A DNA stretch of 64,000 bases from Nissolia schottii (Eukaryota; Streptophyta; Magnoliopsida; Fabales; Fabaceae): NCBI GenBank assembly GCA_003254905.1, contig QANU01063901.1, positions 362,810 to 426,809 on the forward strand, in the 5' to 3' direction. Both the position numbers and the translations under genes were made by a program. Under the pieces are notes generated by a model. That model did not search any database and was not told where the DNA came from. It saw nothing but the letters and a program-made list of their open reading frames with translations. Positions 52,661 to 64,000 of the stretch are shown piece by piece. Within the stretch, counting starts at the first letter, position 1. Every line of letters starts with the position of its first letter.

Positions 52661-53690
52661 ATGCATTGAAATTTTAGAAAGTCTATCTTTCTTATGGATT
52701 TTTCTTTAAAGATACTTATTAGAGAAACCCAAATTATAATTATGTTTTTGTTTATCAATTTATGTCATTTTGAATTTGATCTCCTTAAATTTTTGTTTAG
52801 GATTCGGTCCCCTTTCTTTATAGTTAGGTCCATGCAATTAGGGTTCAATAAGAACTAACAGACAATTCTTAAAATATTTATAAGGAACATAAACAAAATT
52901 TTAATCTATGCTATATAATAATTTGGATTATATGTCACTATAAATTAGATTTAATTAATTTTTTAAGTTTATATGCATAAATATTTTAATTAATAAAATA
53001 AAATGAAATAAAATTAAATATAAATGATAAAAACAAAAAATTATGCACTCTCAACTACTTAAAAAAATTGATAACAATCATTCATCTTACTGTATACCTT
53101 CAATGGCCAAGGTCGTGTTTGTCAAAGTCAATTAGTATTTTTAATGACTAAATGCATTTTTAAAATATTTATAAGGATCAAACTTTAAAATGACAAAATA
53201 TAAAAAGTTTGTTTTTAAAAAATTAGAAAGACAAACCAAAATCAAAGTAGAAATTTTAGACAAATTAAAACTAAATTTCTGTTATATTTTTGGTATATGA
53301 TTAGTATATTCATTGGTGTGAGTCGAATGACCCGTCTAAGCGTTAAATTTTGTTTTGGAGGAAACTTTCTTTTATATTTAGAGATTGAAAACATATTAAG
53401 TTTTTTCTTTAAAAACGAAAAACCACCTTTTTAACATTACCCAGTAAACAATAAAAATGCCTGTATAGTTAAATCAAAAACTAAGCACATTTTGAATAAT
53501 GATTATAGTCTATTGAGATGCTTATAGAAACAAAAGGGCTTAGGAATCAAATTGCAAGAGCTGCAAAAGGATCAATCAAGCCAGCCACCAATCTCATTGA
53601 CAAGTCATAATGGATTCGTACAGGAGAATATCTCCCTACTCTATTAAGCTTTTTGTTAGTTTAAAATTTTGGGTTGAACAATTAAAAGTT
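52661..53690. other. Gene-free AT-rich stretch
   Basis: No gene, RNA or element boundary can be supported. Confidence 0.5.
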
Positions 53691-53699
53691 TACTAATAA

Positions 53700-53915
53700 T
53701 AATAAGAACACAGAAGGCTCCCTCCGCCGTGACAAAGACAAAGAAGGCGCGTGGGCCGAGAGAGATCGCAGATCGCACGTGACGACAAGCTTAGGTCACA
53801 CTCCGCCGCCCTCCGGCTACGGCGCGTTGGGTTTCGAGCCGAGTCGATGAGTGCGTGAAGCGAAGCAAAAGCCAAAAACAATTGTGGGGCCCGCAATTTA
53901 TAAATAACCAATAAT
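53700..53915 (-). promoter_or_regulatory. GC-rich promoter/leader-like island
   Basis: The stretch is sharply richer in CpG than its neighbours. On the minus strand it shows ATTTATAAATT, then GCGGGCCCCAC, then a CpG-rich leader with CACGTG and GCGCC words, which resembles a plant gene start. The 72-residue frame across it has no recognisable domain, and no downstream exon chain was found on the left, so it may be a detached or captured promoter. Confidence 0.35.
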
Positions 53916-54179
53916 TGAAGGGAAAAATTCGTTAAATCAATTTAATGTTCATCACTTTATTATTATTGTTCTACAGGACCTATTTTGTAAGTCGATATTG
54001 TAACTTCAGATACTAGGACTTTTGATAAAAAAAAAATTAAGAAATAAATTTTCTCATTTTAAATATAGTTATGTTTAATCATGTGACAAAAAAGAAAATA
54101 TAATCATTTAAATTGAAGTCTATTAATTTTAAGAAAGTTTTAATTATTAAAAATATTTGTGTTTTTTTTTAGGTTGCTT

Positions 54180-54345
54180 GTCCGGTATCCAAGGCTTAAC
54201 CTTGACTAATTCAAGTCGACCCAAGTCGAGCACATGGCTATGACAGGTGAGTCTCTCAACGGGAATAGCTACATACATCTCAAACTCGAGACTTTGCTTA
54301 AGTGATACAAGCCGCTTACCACTTAGACCAACTCCCGTTAGTTAT
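54180..54345 (-). repeat. tRNA-derived SINE-like repeat
   Basis: On the minus strand TTGGTCTAAGTGGTAAGCGG matches a tRNA-type A box and GTCTCGAGTTTGAG a B box about 30 bp later, as in plant SINE heads. The cloverleaf does not close. The tail towards 54180 is not clearly defined. Confidence 0.45.
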
Positions 54346-55245
54346 TTATGTTTTTTTTTTCTCCTGACTAAATATGATGATATTTAATAGGAAAGAACTA
54401 TTTTTAAAAATTTTATGATATATAATAATTGAAACACGATGGGTCCCGCTGACGTGTCAGGTTTGTGGTTGCACGATGGGGCCATTTGCGCCGTTCGATT
54501 TATTGCTAGGGTGGCTGGGCTTACTGTGCTACCATGCACAGAAGAGTAGTACCGCTACTGTCGTGTGTCGGTCGATTAGGACACTGTTTATGTAGTACCA
54601 AAGAGTCTGCACTGTTTCGAAGTCCAAATTGGGAATCAATGTTGTACTTTCAGATTTTTAATTTTAATTTTGTTATCAACATGTGGAATGAAATTGAGTT
54701 CAGAATAATAATTTTGTGTTAGTATGTATACGTGGATGTGGATAGATTTTACGATTTATTGTGTTACCAAGGACGGTGCTTCTGCTGTGGTAGTTGGGGA
54801 AGACATAAATTATACTGTGAGATAGAAGAAGCCAGTGTCGCTGTGTTTAGAATTTAATGCATATGATATGTGTGGAGACTTAGTAGTATACTTTATGTAT
54901 AGTTATAAAATTGGACTTAACTGGGATGCATTATTTGGCATAGAACTTTGTATGCTTGCCTTAGATTGTACTATTTCTTTTTTTAGTGGTAATAGTGGCA
55001 ATTGATAGGGTAAGAGAGGTAATGAGGGTAGTAGAGGGATAGAATGAACAATTTTTGATGTAGGACTTTGGTCAATCCTACTTTCAAAATTAATCACCCT
55101 TACACAATCGTCTAGCTCAGATTCATATTGTGCCCTCAAATCAGAATCAACAAGAGCAACCTTACTATTATCTGATACTAGAGGCTTTTCTTTTGAGATG
55201 TTAGACACATTAGAAACCTTACTATTAACTGAGAAATCTGATGCT
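54346..55245. other. Unassigned stretch with a second promoter-like patch and an orphan frame
   Basis: GGGTCCCGCTGACGTGTCAG at 54440-54459 is CpG-containing with an ACGT core, as in plant promoters. On the minus strand 54903-55208 is an open frame of 101 residues with acidic DLRAQYESELDD and a Leu/Pro-rich LLPSLPLLPYQLPLLPLK stretch. I recognise no family, and it may be a decayed retroelement gag or chance. Confidence 0.3.
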
Positions 55246-55249
55246 CATA

Positions 55250-57450
55250 CCTAATTACTGCTGGGTCTGGGTTATGAGGTCATAGGACCCCGTACTGTTC
55301 TAGGCCATCTACCCTAGAATATACTATTCGAGAAGTCTTTTACGGAACGAGTTTTGATTACTCAAGTTGTTAAAACCTAAGGCTAATGATTATGACAAGT
55401 GTGTCCTATTTAAATAATCTTTGTTTATTAGTCCGACTCAAGGACTAAGATCCCACACTTAGGACAAGATTCCAGGTAAGAGAGATGCGTCACAAATGAA
55501 CATCTTAAGTACCAAGTCTTGCCTTAGCAAGAACCTGCCCCTTGTTAGGGTCCATGCCTTAATCGGAGTCTTTGTCTTATGTAAAATCCTAGCATCGCTA
55601 AGGGTATCATGCCTAAGGGTTTTAGATTTTTGTCCTAACATAGCATGGCATAGCATACATATAAATATAAACACATGGCATAACATTTACTGAGCATGTA
55701 TACATATCTTTGACTAAGTGTTTGACTAGCTACTAGCATGTTATAAACTGTATAAATATCTAATAAATCCCTAGCATGTTATAGCACAACTGACTCTATT
55801 GATGGATCACTGAAGTGGGACCATCGATGCACCGGGACCGCCACTCACCTGGAATGTCGTGGAAAGGAGGAACGTTAGCACGAGGGGCTCCTAGCAGCGT
55901 GGCATTGGCACTTGGAAAGCCAACCAAAACCACCATCAGAAACCCATAAATTATATCTTTTAACTGGTAGACCTCGTTGTAGCAATTTTGGCATCACTAC
56001 AGCGCTCTAGCATCGCCACAGCATTCTGTGGATCACTATGGGCCACCACCAGTACGGTGGCGGAGCTTGGGCCTACTACCCTAGGTCATCCTAAAAGAAT
56101 TAATGACTACCTACCTCAGAGGGAGAGAAGAATTAAGCAGAAACTCATTCTAATAGGGAAGAAGAGTCTAAAGCTCTGAGCGAGTTGGAACGGGGGGAGG
56201 AGAGCTCTATTTATAAGAGAAGGGATGGCCAAGGGAGCAGGTCGGGCCCCCAAAAATGCGGATCCAAAGAAAAAACGCAGAGTTGGTTTCAACATGTGTC
56301 TCGTGTGAGTTGCTTATGTCTCGCACGAGACACAATCTATGATGCATCTCGCGTGAGATGGTTTCAGAGTCTCGCGCGAGACTTGGTCTTCCTTTTTTTT
56401 TTTAAGGTCGTCACACCCACAACCTTCTTTATGTTCCAAAATAAATTAATTTTGATAAGAGAGGCTACTTTAGCAACATATTATCTCAATTAATCTACTT
56501 AAAGATCTTATCCTTAAAGGAAAAATTGAATGTAAAACTAACACAATAGGATTCAAAATATTTATCATAAAAAATGTTCATGTAATTTGGCCAAATATTG
56601 ATCTTCCTTTGGGCCGACCAATATTCGTATGAATCACATGCTCACAATGTTCCTTAAGGTCTAAAATAAAATGATTTTAACAATAGAGACTACTTTGATA
56701 GCATATTGTTTCAATCAATTTATCTTAAAACGTGTTTCCTTATAAATAATTGAATCCAAATAACATAACTAAATTCTTCACATTAAAACTGAATCACATC
56801 GATATATTTTATATTCCAAAAATAAATAATTGGACATCAAAATATTTTTAAAATCTTTAAGGTTTTATCATATCCTTTATAAAAGAAATTCCAAATTTAA
56901 GGAGATATATATATTAAAGATAAAATCAATCTAAAACTGAATTATATGTATTAGCAGAGACCAAAATAAGCAAATAGGTAAAAGCAAGTCCCGTGTATGT
57001 AATATAGACCAAAATAAATTGGTCATAAATTTTACAATTAAATCTAGAATTCATTTCATCATAAAACATTTTCAAAATAAATCTTAATAAGTTGAATTTG
57101 AATGCATAATAGATCACGAGACTTATAAAATCAAACTAAAGGAAAATTGATTCACCTTTCATCATTATATACGGGTAATAGTAATCCAAAAAAAAACTGA
57201 ATGCATAATCATATGCTATCACAATATATTAAGCAAACTTCATAGACTCATGCCACTTAATCCACGCACTCCTTGTTATCGTACTCTAAAGCCAACCAAA
57301 TTCAAACAACATCATTTCTTAATGATTTAATCACAGATGGTTCTGATACTACTTGATATAAAAACTTAATCCTATGACCCCCAAGAACATCTATGTCAAA
57401 TCATTAAGAAAAAAATAAATATCAAATGTGCAGAAGCATACCTGAATCCA
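55250..57450 (-). repeat. LTR-retrotransposon-like debris, minus orientation
   Basis: Moderately GC sequence with a CTCTATTTATAAGAGA patch (56203-56218), repeated TAGCATGGCATAGCAT words (55640-55660), and near-palindromes of TGTCTCGCACGAGACAC type (56296-56384). At 57338-57351 the complement reads TAGTATCAGAACCA, two mismatches from the initiator-Met primer binding site TGGTATCAGAGCCA. An LTR would then lie to the right, its end TATATCA near 57354. No gag-pol frame survives. Confidence 0.4.
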
Positions 57451-60400
57451 TAAGAACGATTGGTGTTTGAACACGTCGTTCTTGGTTTTCCTAAACCAAA
57501 ATCTCCGAATCCTTATTAAGGACTTCAGCGCAACTCTTTTGATGGGGAAGGAGATTGCAAAGTGATTTTAGTATGTTGAGGACGAAAACTTTCCTTACCT
57601 ATTTATTATTGGATAGTGGTTTTCATAAAACTCTAAAAGCCAATAAATAATAGGCGGAACGACTATTATGCATTTCATGCACAAACCAATAAAATGGTAT
57701 GATTTATTTCTTTATTTAATTTCGCTAAATGGTGGTATTTTTGAGAGCAAATGGTGGTAAAAAAATTTGGTACGAAAATAAAACATTTCTCAAATTTAAT
57801 ACATGGGGCAAACGTCAAATCTATGATACTGAATTAATCAAAGACGACTCTCCGAAGCCTGGAGTTTGCATTGTGGTTCAACATTTATGGGAAGACTAGC
57901 CATTTCATTAGACTTAAACCCCTTGGTTCATTGAATCATTTTATCTATGTTATTAAGTGTACAATCATCAAACTATTAGAATTTTTCTTGCTTTCAGAAA
58001 ACTGGTAGAATGACGTTGCTCTTGCGTGTTATATACCTTCCAGGTTTGTAAGCCCAAAAGCAAAGATGGCACAACACAGTAATAGAAAACTGGGTTCTTT
58101 TTTAGCAAGGAAGTGAAGAACTAGGCTATTAACATATTTTTGTGGATTGGGCCACAACCCAATATCAGTCTTTTTTTTTTCTTTTTTTCTTTTTAGGTTG
58201 TAATTTCTTCAGTCAAGTGAATGTGTTGTTATGGTTGTGCGTCTGACACTATGACTAATCGTTTTTAACAATATAAAAAAAAAAATCTTGCATTTGGTGT
58301 GACCACCAAAAAAAAAAAAACACCTTCCTCTCATTTAAGCGATGCATTAATTACGCTCTTTTTCCTTTTGTTTTTAAAATGGTTAATTGCAAGTGACTCT
58401 CATGTATTAAGGTTGTTGTCCCATTAACTGGTTAAAGTTCTAAAATTTGTAATTCAACTCTCTATGTTTTTTAAACAGTACAAATAAAACATTTTATCAC
58501 TTTAGCCGTCTAAAATGTCCATTAGTATACATGTATTTATCACATAATGTATTATATGAACAAAATTATCATTTTTTTAAAATAAAAAAACTAATTTTTT
58601 TTTAAAAATAGAACCCAATCCTCCTAAATCCTTTTACAACGACCTTTCTCTCCCTTTCTAAATAGAAATCAATGCCCGCAATCCCTTTCATACTTATCAC
58701 CACTATCACAAACTTTGTCCGCCTCCTAAATTGCCTCCTATGTCACCTGTCTTTGCTCTTTACTTTTTCCATTTTTATTTGTGATTTGCCTATGATTTCT
58801 GCTAGTGTTGGTGTTATTTTTCTCGTTGTTGTCTATATTTTGTCCTCAAAAAATTAGATTTTCTTTTATTTTATTTTAAAGAAAATATAATTTTGTTCTT
58901 ATAATATATTATGTGATAGACACATATATACTAATGAGCATTTTATACGTTAAAAGTGGCAGAATGTCTTATTTGCACTATTTAAAAAACTTTGGGGTTA
59001 AATTGCACATTTTGTAAGGGTAAGTGCACAACAACCATAGTAAAAGGGGTGAGTTGCTATTAACCATTTTTAAATAAAATATACACTTCTTTCCTTCAAA
59101 TATGAAAGTGCATTATACTTTGATCCATATTTGTATTTTTTTAACTATTTATTATTATTTTATATTTATTATCTTGTGTTTTTTAGACCAAAATGCCTTT
59201 ATTAATTATACATACTAAAATTTAATTTACAAAATAAAAGACGTAATTGATGATAACATAACAACATTGAGAATCATATACATATGCTATTTATTTTTTA
59301 TTTTTAATTATTATTTACTAAGAAAATAAAATATTAGAAATATTAAATTATCATTATTTTTTAAAAAAAATTGCTTAATTTTTTTTGGGTTAAATGTGTT
59401 TTTTTAAGGTGGCAAGTTTAAAAAGCATATTTAACTTTTTTTTAGTGAAATTTTTAGTATTTTTATGCTATAATCTTTTATATTTATGAACATTTAAATA
59501 TGGATGCTGATAAAAAAAAATTACCTTAATGATTTATTGAAATGAAAATAAAAAATTAATTATATATTTTTAAAATTAAAAATAAAATAATATAATATTA
59601 ATAAATATAATTTTATTAATATTAGTAATTTATAATGATTAAATAATTTTATTAATATTTAATAATGAATAATCAAAATAATAAAAAATTTAAAGAAAAT
59701 ATAGGTACTAATTAATAAGTGTTTTGTATAATTAGTAGTTTAGTAAATTTATATATTTATATTAGTTAATAAAATATTTTGGACTAAAATGTATGTTTAG
59801 AAAATAGAGGAGAGTTGAGTGTAATAAAGACATCTTTTGAGGGAGGGGAGACGACTCTAGCTAACTCTATTGTTAACCATAATAAATACTTGTATTCATT
59901 TACTTTTTTTTTTAAAGGTGTACTTGTTTACTCTTTTAATTAATCTTTATGGCTAATATAAAAATAGAAATGATCTTCACACAAAAAAATATTTTTGACA
60001 AGAAAAAAAGAATTTCATTAATGGAAAAGTTTAACGACATTTGAAAATTAAAAATGATACATTATAATTAATGCTAATAAGATATAAATACACTTCACAT
60101 TTTAAACTAACAGTAGATATGTAGCTTTGCTCATTACCCAAAGACTATCAATGTTGAAGCATCTTTTACATTCAAGAGCAACAGGGCATGTGATGTAGTT
60201 TGAAGAATGCATTACGCCATATTTCACAATAAATCTGAATATATTCGTCATTTGTAAGACTCTTTATAAAAGAAATATCACAAATGAAGAATAAATGCAT
60301 CACAAAGAGGAAACAAAAACACCACAAAAGGAAAACTATTTTCAAGATCTATAGTATGAGCCACTTATTGTATGAAGGATCCTAAATAACGGGAAAAAAA

Positions 60401-61100
60401 AACGGTGGAGTTGTCACCAAAGAAAAAAGAATGACAACTCCTTAAAATCAATCACAAAAATGGGAAGGAAGATGGGGAGGAGACAAAAAAATACTACACT
60501 ACTTTTTAATATTTTACTCTTATTTTCCTAGTTCCTTTCTAATTTTTGTTAGGAAATGACACTCTTAAGCAAAGAAAAAAAATACTTAAATAACTAAAGT
60601 TATTAAAAATGTGAGATATTAATTTCTTAATTATATTAAAAAATCATTTTTATTTTTGTTGGAAAATGCTAGGAAACCAAATTTTTGTCTGGATTTATCA
60701 ATTAGAATGATGTGGTGTACGTATTTATATTTAAATTAATGAGTGAATCAAATTATTTTTATTATTTTTTTTCAAAAATTCTAATAATAAATTCAAAAAA
60801 TGTAATGTTACTCTTTTTGTTTTTACAGTTGCCATGACCTAAAAAGTCATGACTGGTGCATGAGAGGTACAATCTTTTATGCAAGTCTCTGATATTAATT
60901 TATGTGAAAATGTGGTTAATTATTAAAATAATTGAATAATTTAATTAAATTATTTTCATAAATAAATAAATCCATAAGCCACCCTTGACACATAAATCCT
61001 TTACAAATTTTAAAGACAAAACTAAAATAAAATATACGCATAACAACACATAAAAATAGCACATTCTTGCCTATGTGACTTTGGTACACTTCAAACATAA
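57451..61100. other. Gene-free AT-rich region
   Basis: Very AT-rich from 58400 to 60800. Short frames only; no exon chain, RNA gene or complete element was recognised. Paired phrases about 58390-58620 and 58900-59020 (CACATAATATATTATGTGATAGACACATATATAC-like, GGTTAAATTGCAC) are partly inverted and suggest another foldback relic. Confidence 0.45.
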
Positions 61101-61291
61101 ATAAAATAGTAAATAGCTCTACTACAAAATGGAGCTCACCACTGAGAGCTAAATTGGACTATTGAGTTTTACTCTAGATCAACAACATTATCTAAAAAAC
61201 AATGAGATGAGAGGGGTGAGTTATCAAACTCAGTGAATGACAGAACTCCACGACTCACTTGAGACAAAAACAACATGGGACTCACTATGAC

Positions 61292-61344
<53 letters not shown>

Positions 61345-61640
61345 TACAATAATAGTACTAATAATAATCTGAAAAATTCTAAATATTTGGAGAGATATCT
61401 ATCTTAGAGTATTGGCTGAGCCTCATGATATGCTATTTGCCCAAGCATCACGGTATGCTATCTGCCCAAACGTTGCGGTATGCCTAAAAGGTACCAGGGT
61501 CAATATAGATGTACAGTTCTAATCTAGATACTCCCACTCAAAAATTATACATCCATTTTATCATCATGATAATAATCTCCAAAAATCATAATAATTCTCA
61601 TGCAACACATACAATGCCTTACTTACTATCAAATGCTTCC
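61100..61640. repeat. LTR-like repeat with internal tandem units and (AAT)n
   Basis: (ATA)n runs at about 61290-61343. At 61411-61482 a unit of about 30 bp (CACGGTATGCTATCTGCCCAA) recurs three times with changes. Layout and phrases resemble the LTR relic starting at 63013. Confidence 0.45.
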
Positions 61641-61896
61641 ACGTAAAATAAAAAGAGTTTCGTGCATTTATAAATATTTTTTATAAAATATTTCTAAAAT
61701 TGATGTTCCTTAAACATTCCAAAATATTTTCTGGTAAGTTGGGCTGGGTCAAAGATTGATGCTAAGGCTAGAGAGGAGTCCACATTTACTTTAACACCCT
61801 GTGCTGACCATTTTTTGGTTTGTATTGAACATAAAAATCAATATAATCTACTGCTACGTTTAATCTGTTTGATGTAATTGCTTGTACTATTCCTAG

Positions 61897-62039
61897 AATA
61901 TTTTGGATTTTGGTGATGGAAAATATTTTCGATGTAGATTCCCTGGGGGTAATAAGCTTATGTCAATTGCTGGGATAATCTTGAATGATCTGCATATTCT
62001 TGACTTGGAAACCATGACATGGGATGAAATTGATGCTGT
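61897..62039 (+). pseudogene. Kelch-repeat exon fragment
   Basis: Between an acceptor-like TTCCTAG and a donor-like GTGAGT at 62040 the only open frame reads DFGDGKYFRCRFPGGNK, then LMSIAGIILNDLHILDLETM and TWDEIDAV. ILNDLHILDLETMTW is the canonical second half of a kelch blade. No other exon of such a gene is found, and CACTA transposon ends follow within 300 bp. It is therefore read as an isolated, possibly transposon-captured exon. An intact gene to the left is not supported. Confidence 0.5.
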
Positions 62040-62229
62040 GTGAGTTTTTGGATGCTATCCTTTCTTTCTCCATTGTCTCTTATTACCACTTTTTCTCCTT
62101 TGTGTTTTTTTTTTTGGGAGGGGGGAGGTAGGGAATGTCAATGGTTTTGGGCTTGAAAAAGAGAAAATTTGTAGTAAAAACAATTTGAACTTTGATATTG
62201 TTTAGTGATCATCTTTTTTTAAGTCATAG

Positions 62230-62344
62230 TCTGGTTTTGCTAGATATGGTAGGTGGTGGTTTTTTAAGTCATTTTTAGGTGGTGATTCAGAACTACAGCA
62301 AAATGCCTTTTTCACAGTCGCGAATTGCCTGTTTTCTTATAGTG
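62230..62344. mobile_element. CACTA transposon right terminus
   Basis: The end reads TTTTCTTATAGTG, complement CACTATAAGAAAA, preceded by subterminal words GGTGGTGATTCAGAACTACAGC and TTAGGTGGTG. It closes an element lying to the left, whose other end I did not find. Confidence 0.65.
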
Positions 62345-62358
62345 TTCTCACAAATGTA

Positions 62359-62600
62359 CACTACAAGAAATAAGACATCTAGTGGTGGTTAAAAATGCAT
62401 ATTGCGGCGATTTCGAATCACCGCTAAAAGCAAGTTGCGATGGTTTTGTAACTGCCATTAAATCCACCGTCGGCAAGCATATGGCAGAGGTTCCATACAA
62501 TTGCAGGAATAGTAGCAGCTAAGTGTGCAGACAAGTTTGCGGCGGTTCATAACTGCTGCAGATTGTAAAAGGACCATCATCTTAGCATTTAAAATTTTAT
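62359..62600. mobile_element. CACTA transposon left terminus
   Basis: CACTACAAGAAATAAGACAT is a standard plant CACTA end. GCGGCGATT, TCACCGC and GCGGCGGTT subterminal words follow to about 62600. Inverted comparison with the neighbouring terminus shows shared text (TGAATCACC against CGAATCACC), so both belong to one family. The element runs right and its far end was not located. Confidence 0.75.
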
Positions 62601-63012
62601 CAAAGATTGCAGGTGTTTCTAACTGCTGCTAAATTCAATTTTTTTTAAAAAAAAATTATGGATTATTTTTTAATTATATTTTGTTTTATTCTTGTCAATA
62701 AAATTATAATGTTTTTTTCCCAATTTTAGTCCTGTAACAATTAATGTACTACTATCAACAAATTATTGTACTTTAAAAATATTCATAATACTTTACTATA
62801 AAATGTCAAGTATTTTAAAAAGATTTATAATACTCTGCAGTAAAATTTCAAAAATTACAAAATATGTATGCCTTAATTATCTTGCAATAACATACAAACT
62901 TGAGTTCGATAAACTTATGATTGAACTAACTAGTAGGCCTAATGTTGAGGACAAACTAATTAGTTTTCCACAGTGTATTCACTACACCTGCATAAATCAA
63001 ACAAAAATAGAC
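62601..63012. other. AT-rich stretch, probably interior of the right-hand CACTA element
   Basis: No transposase motif or other gene was recognised. The 75-residue frame at 62803-63030 shows no known domain. Confidence 0.4.
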
Positions 63013-64000
63013 TGTCACACCCCAACTTAGGAGGTGAACGACATGCAAGGGACTAATTCCCTTACAGAAATTTCTGGAATGCTTTTCATAAAAACATGTA
63101 CTTTAACTTAATTAAAAACAAATAAAACTTTTCTTTTCTGAATAAACATAAACTCTTTTACATAAACATAAATATACATGATAAAAATACGCGACTGATC
63201 CAACGATCCTGCTTGTATACAATTGGAGCACTCTACACATAACTCGACTACAAAATAAAAATATACTAACAATTCCTATAGGTAACTTCACCTCAAGGTG
63301 AATTGCGGACTCTTAGATTCTGACGTTGCTATACTGACCATAAACTTCATGCTCTGCTACGTTGCTTCATAACCTGTAACAGGAGGGGGAGATGGGAGAT
63401 GAGAAGTGAGAACTATGGGGCGAGTCTTAGCAAAAGCCCGTCCGCATGGCGACATGAGACACTTAGAAAAACCATGGCACGTAGGTCCAATACATAATAT
63501 GTGTATATATATATATATGTATATACACACATATAACAAGCATAAAACATTTCTATAATAATAACTAATACATAAAAGCATTGAAAACATAATATAGTTG
63601 GAAGTTCTCTAGATAGCCCTTTCGAGCATTACGATTTCGCTTATGATGCCTTATCCTAGACGCACTACCCAAGTACTTAGGCCACAACAATTGGGGATAC
63701 AGTCCATAGATTCTTGATAGTTAGCATTCGCGCACTACCCAAGTACCTAGGTCATGACAGTTAGGGATACATTGTCCCAGTCCATAAATTCCTGATAGTT
63801 AGCTAATCTATATGATACATAACACTGGACATCACGGACTGCCATGTTTGGAATTTACGGTCTTGCCCTAAATCTACATGAATCCTATTTTATTTTACGA
63901 TCGTACAAGGTATACTAGGGTCAACGTAGGCTGTTGTTTGTGAATGCTCATGAGGAATGTTTTGATGAAGACAAATGAAGCAAGTTTCCAAAGGTCCAAG
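63013..64000. repeat. LTR-like retroelement relic, runs off the window
   Basis: TGTCACACCCC at 63013 is a common start of plant gypsy LTRs. A 70-76-bp unit opening CGCACTACCCAAGTAC is repeated in tandem at 63661-63730 and 63731-63806. No gag-pol frame is visible before the end of the window. Confidence 0.5.

Noticed and set aside
54903-55208. 101-residue minus-strand frame as a real gene
   Set aside because: No family signature, no splice partners and a retroelement-like neighbourhood; kept only as an unassigned stretch.
63661-63806. Repeat-spacer pattern that could suggest a CRISPR array
   Set aside because: Only two long tandem copies in a plant LTR-like context; no CRISPR features.

Overview
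The window is plant nuclear DNA, AT-rich and repeat-laden, with intron-rich eukaryotic genes and many DNA transposons. The best guess is a legume such as Glycine. The CACTA termini, the repeat texture and the gene content fit this, but no single feature proves the species. Two assembly defects are visible: a run of N at 47610-48072, and single N bases at 8391 and 41440.

I could reconstruct six genic units exon by exon. (1) The 3' two-thirds of a Ste20/MST-like kinase, SIK1, at 918-5648 (+), with the 5' end outside the window. (2) A U2 spliceosomal snRNA gene at 7014-7210 (-) with a complete plant Pol II snRNA promoter and 3' box. (3) A complete NPH3/BTB family gene at 10876-14028 (+). (4) A complete COX16 gene (cytochrome c oxidase assembly factor), coding 19182-20241 (+), with a 5'UTR exon near 16050-16156, plus a truncated duplicate at about 7797-8390. 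(5) A class IV PLP aminotransferase-like gene at 23353-25701 (-). (6) A CUC2/NAM-type NAC transcription factor at 42247-44316 (-) carrying a miR164 target site. The genes are a normal mix of housekeeping and developmental functions and do not form a pathway or cluster.

The rest is mostly transposon-derived. The clearest elements are: a 2.74-kb hAT-like insertion in the COX16 5'UTR intron, with the empty site preserved in the truncated COX16 copy; a Mutator-like element with a 9-bp target duplication (20566-21383); a decayed hAT transposase with a BED finger (21984-22330) and its terminus at 23180; a 0.92-kb foldback element just upstream of the aminotransferase gene (25961-26884); a head-to-tail set of Helitron-like units (27703-30486) containing a PIF/Harbinger-like insert that itself holds a hAT MITE; a 1.38-kb PIF/Harbinger-like element (51275-52657); and two CACTA termini 14 bp apart (62344/62359), next to a kelch-like exon fragment.

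The long stretches 33.6-42.2 kb, 44.6-51.2 kb and 57.4-61.1 kb hold no gene I can support. I found no convincing undescribed multi-gene system. The most interesting items are the COX16 duplication with its hAT-carried promoter-like region, the triple-nested Helitron array, and the abutting CACTA ends.
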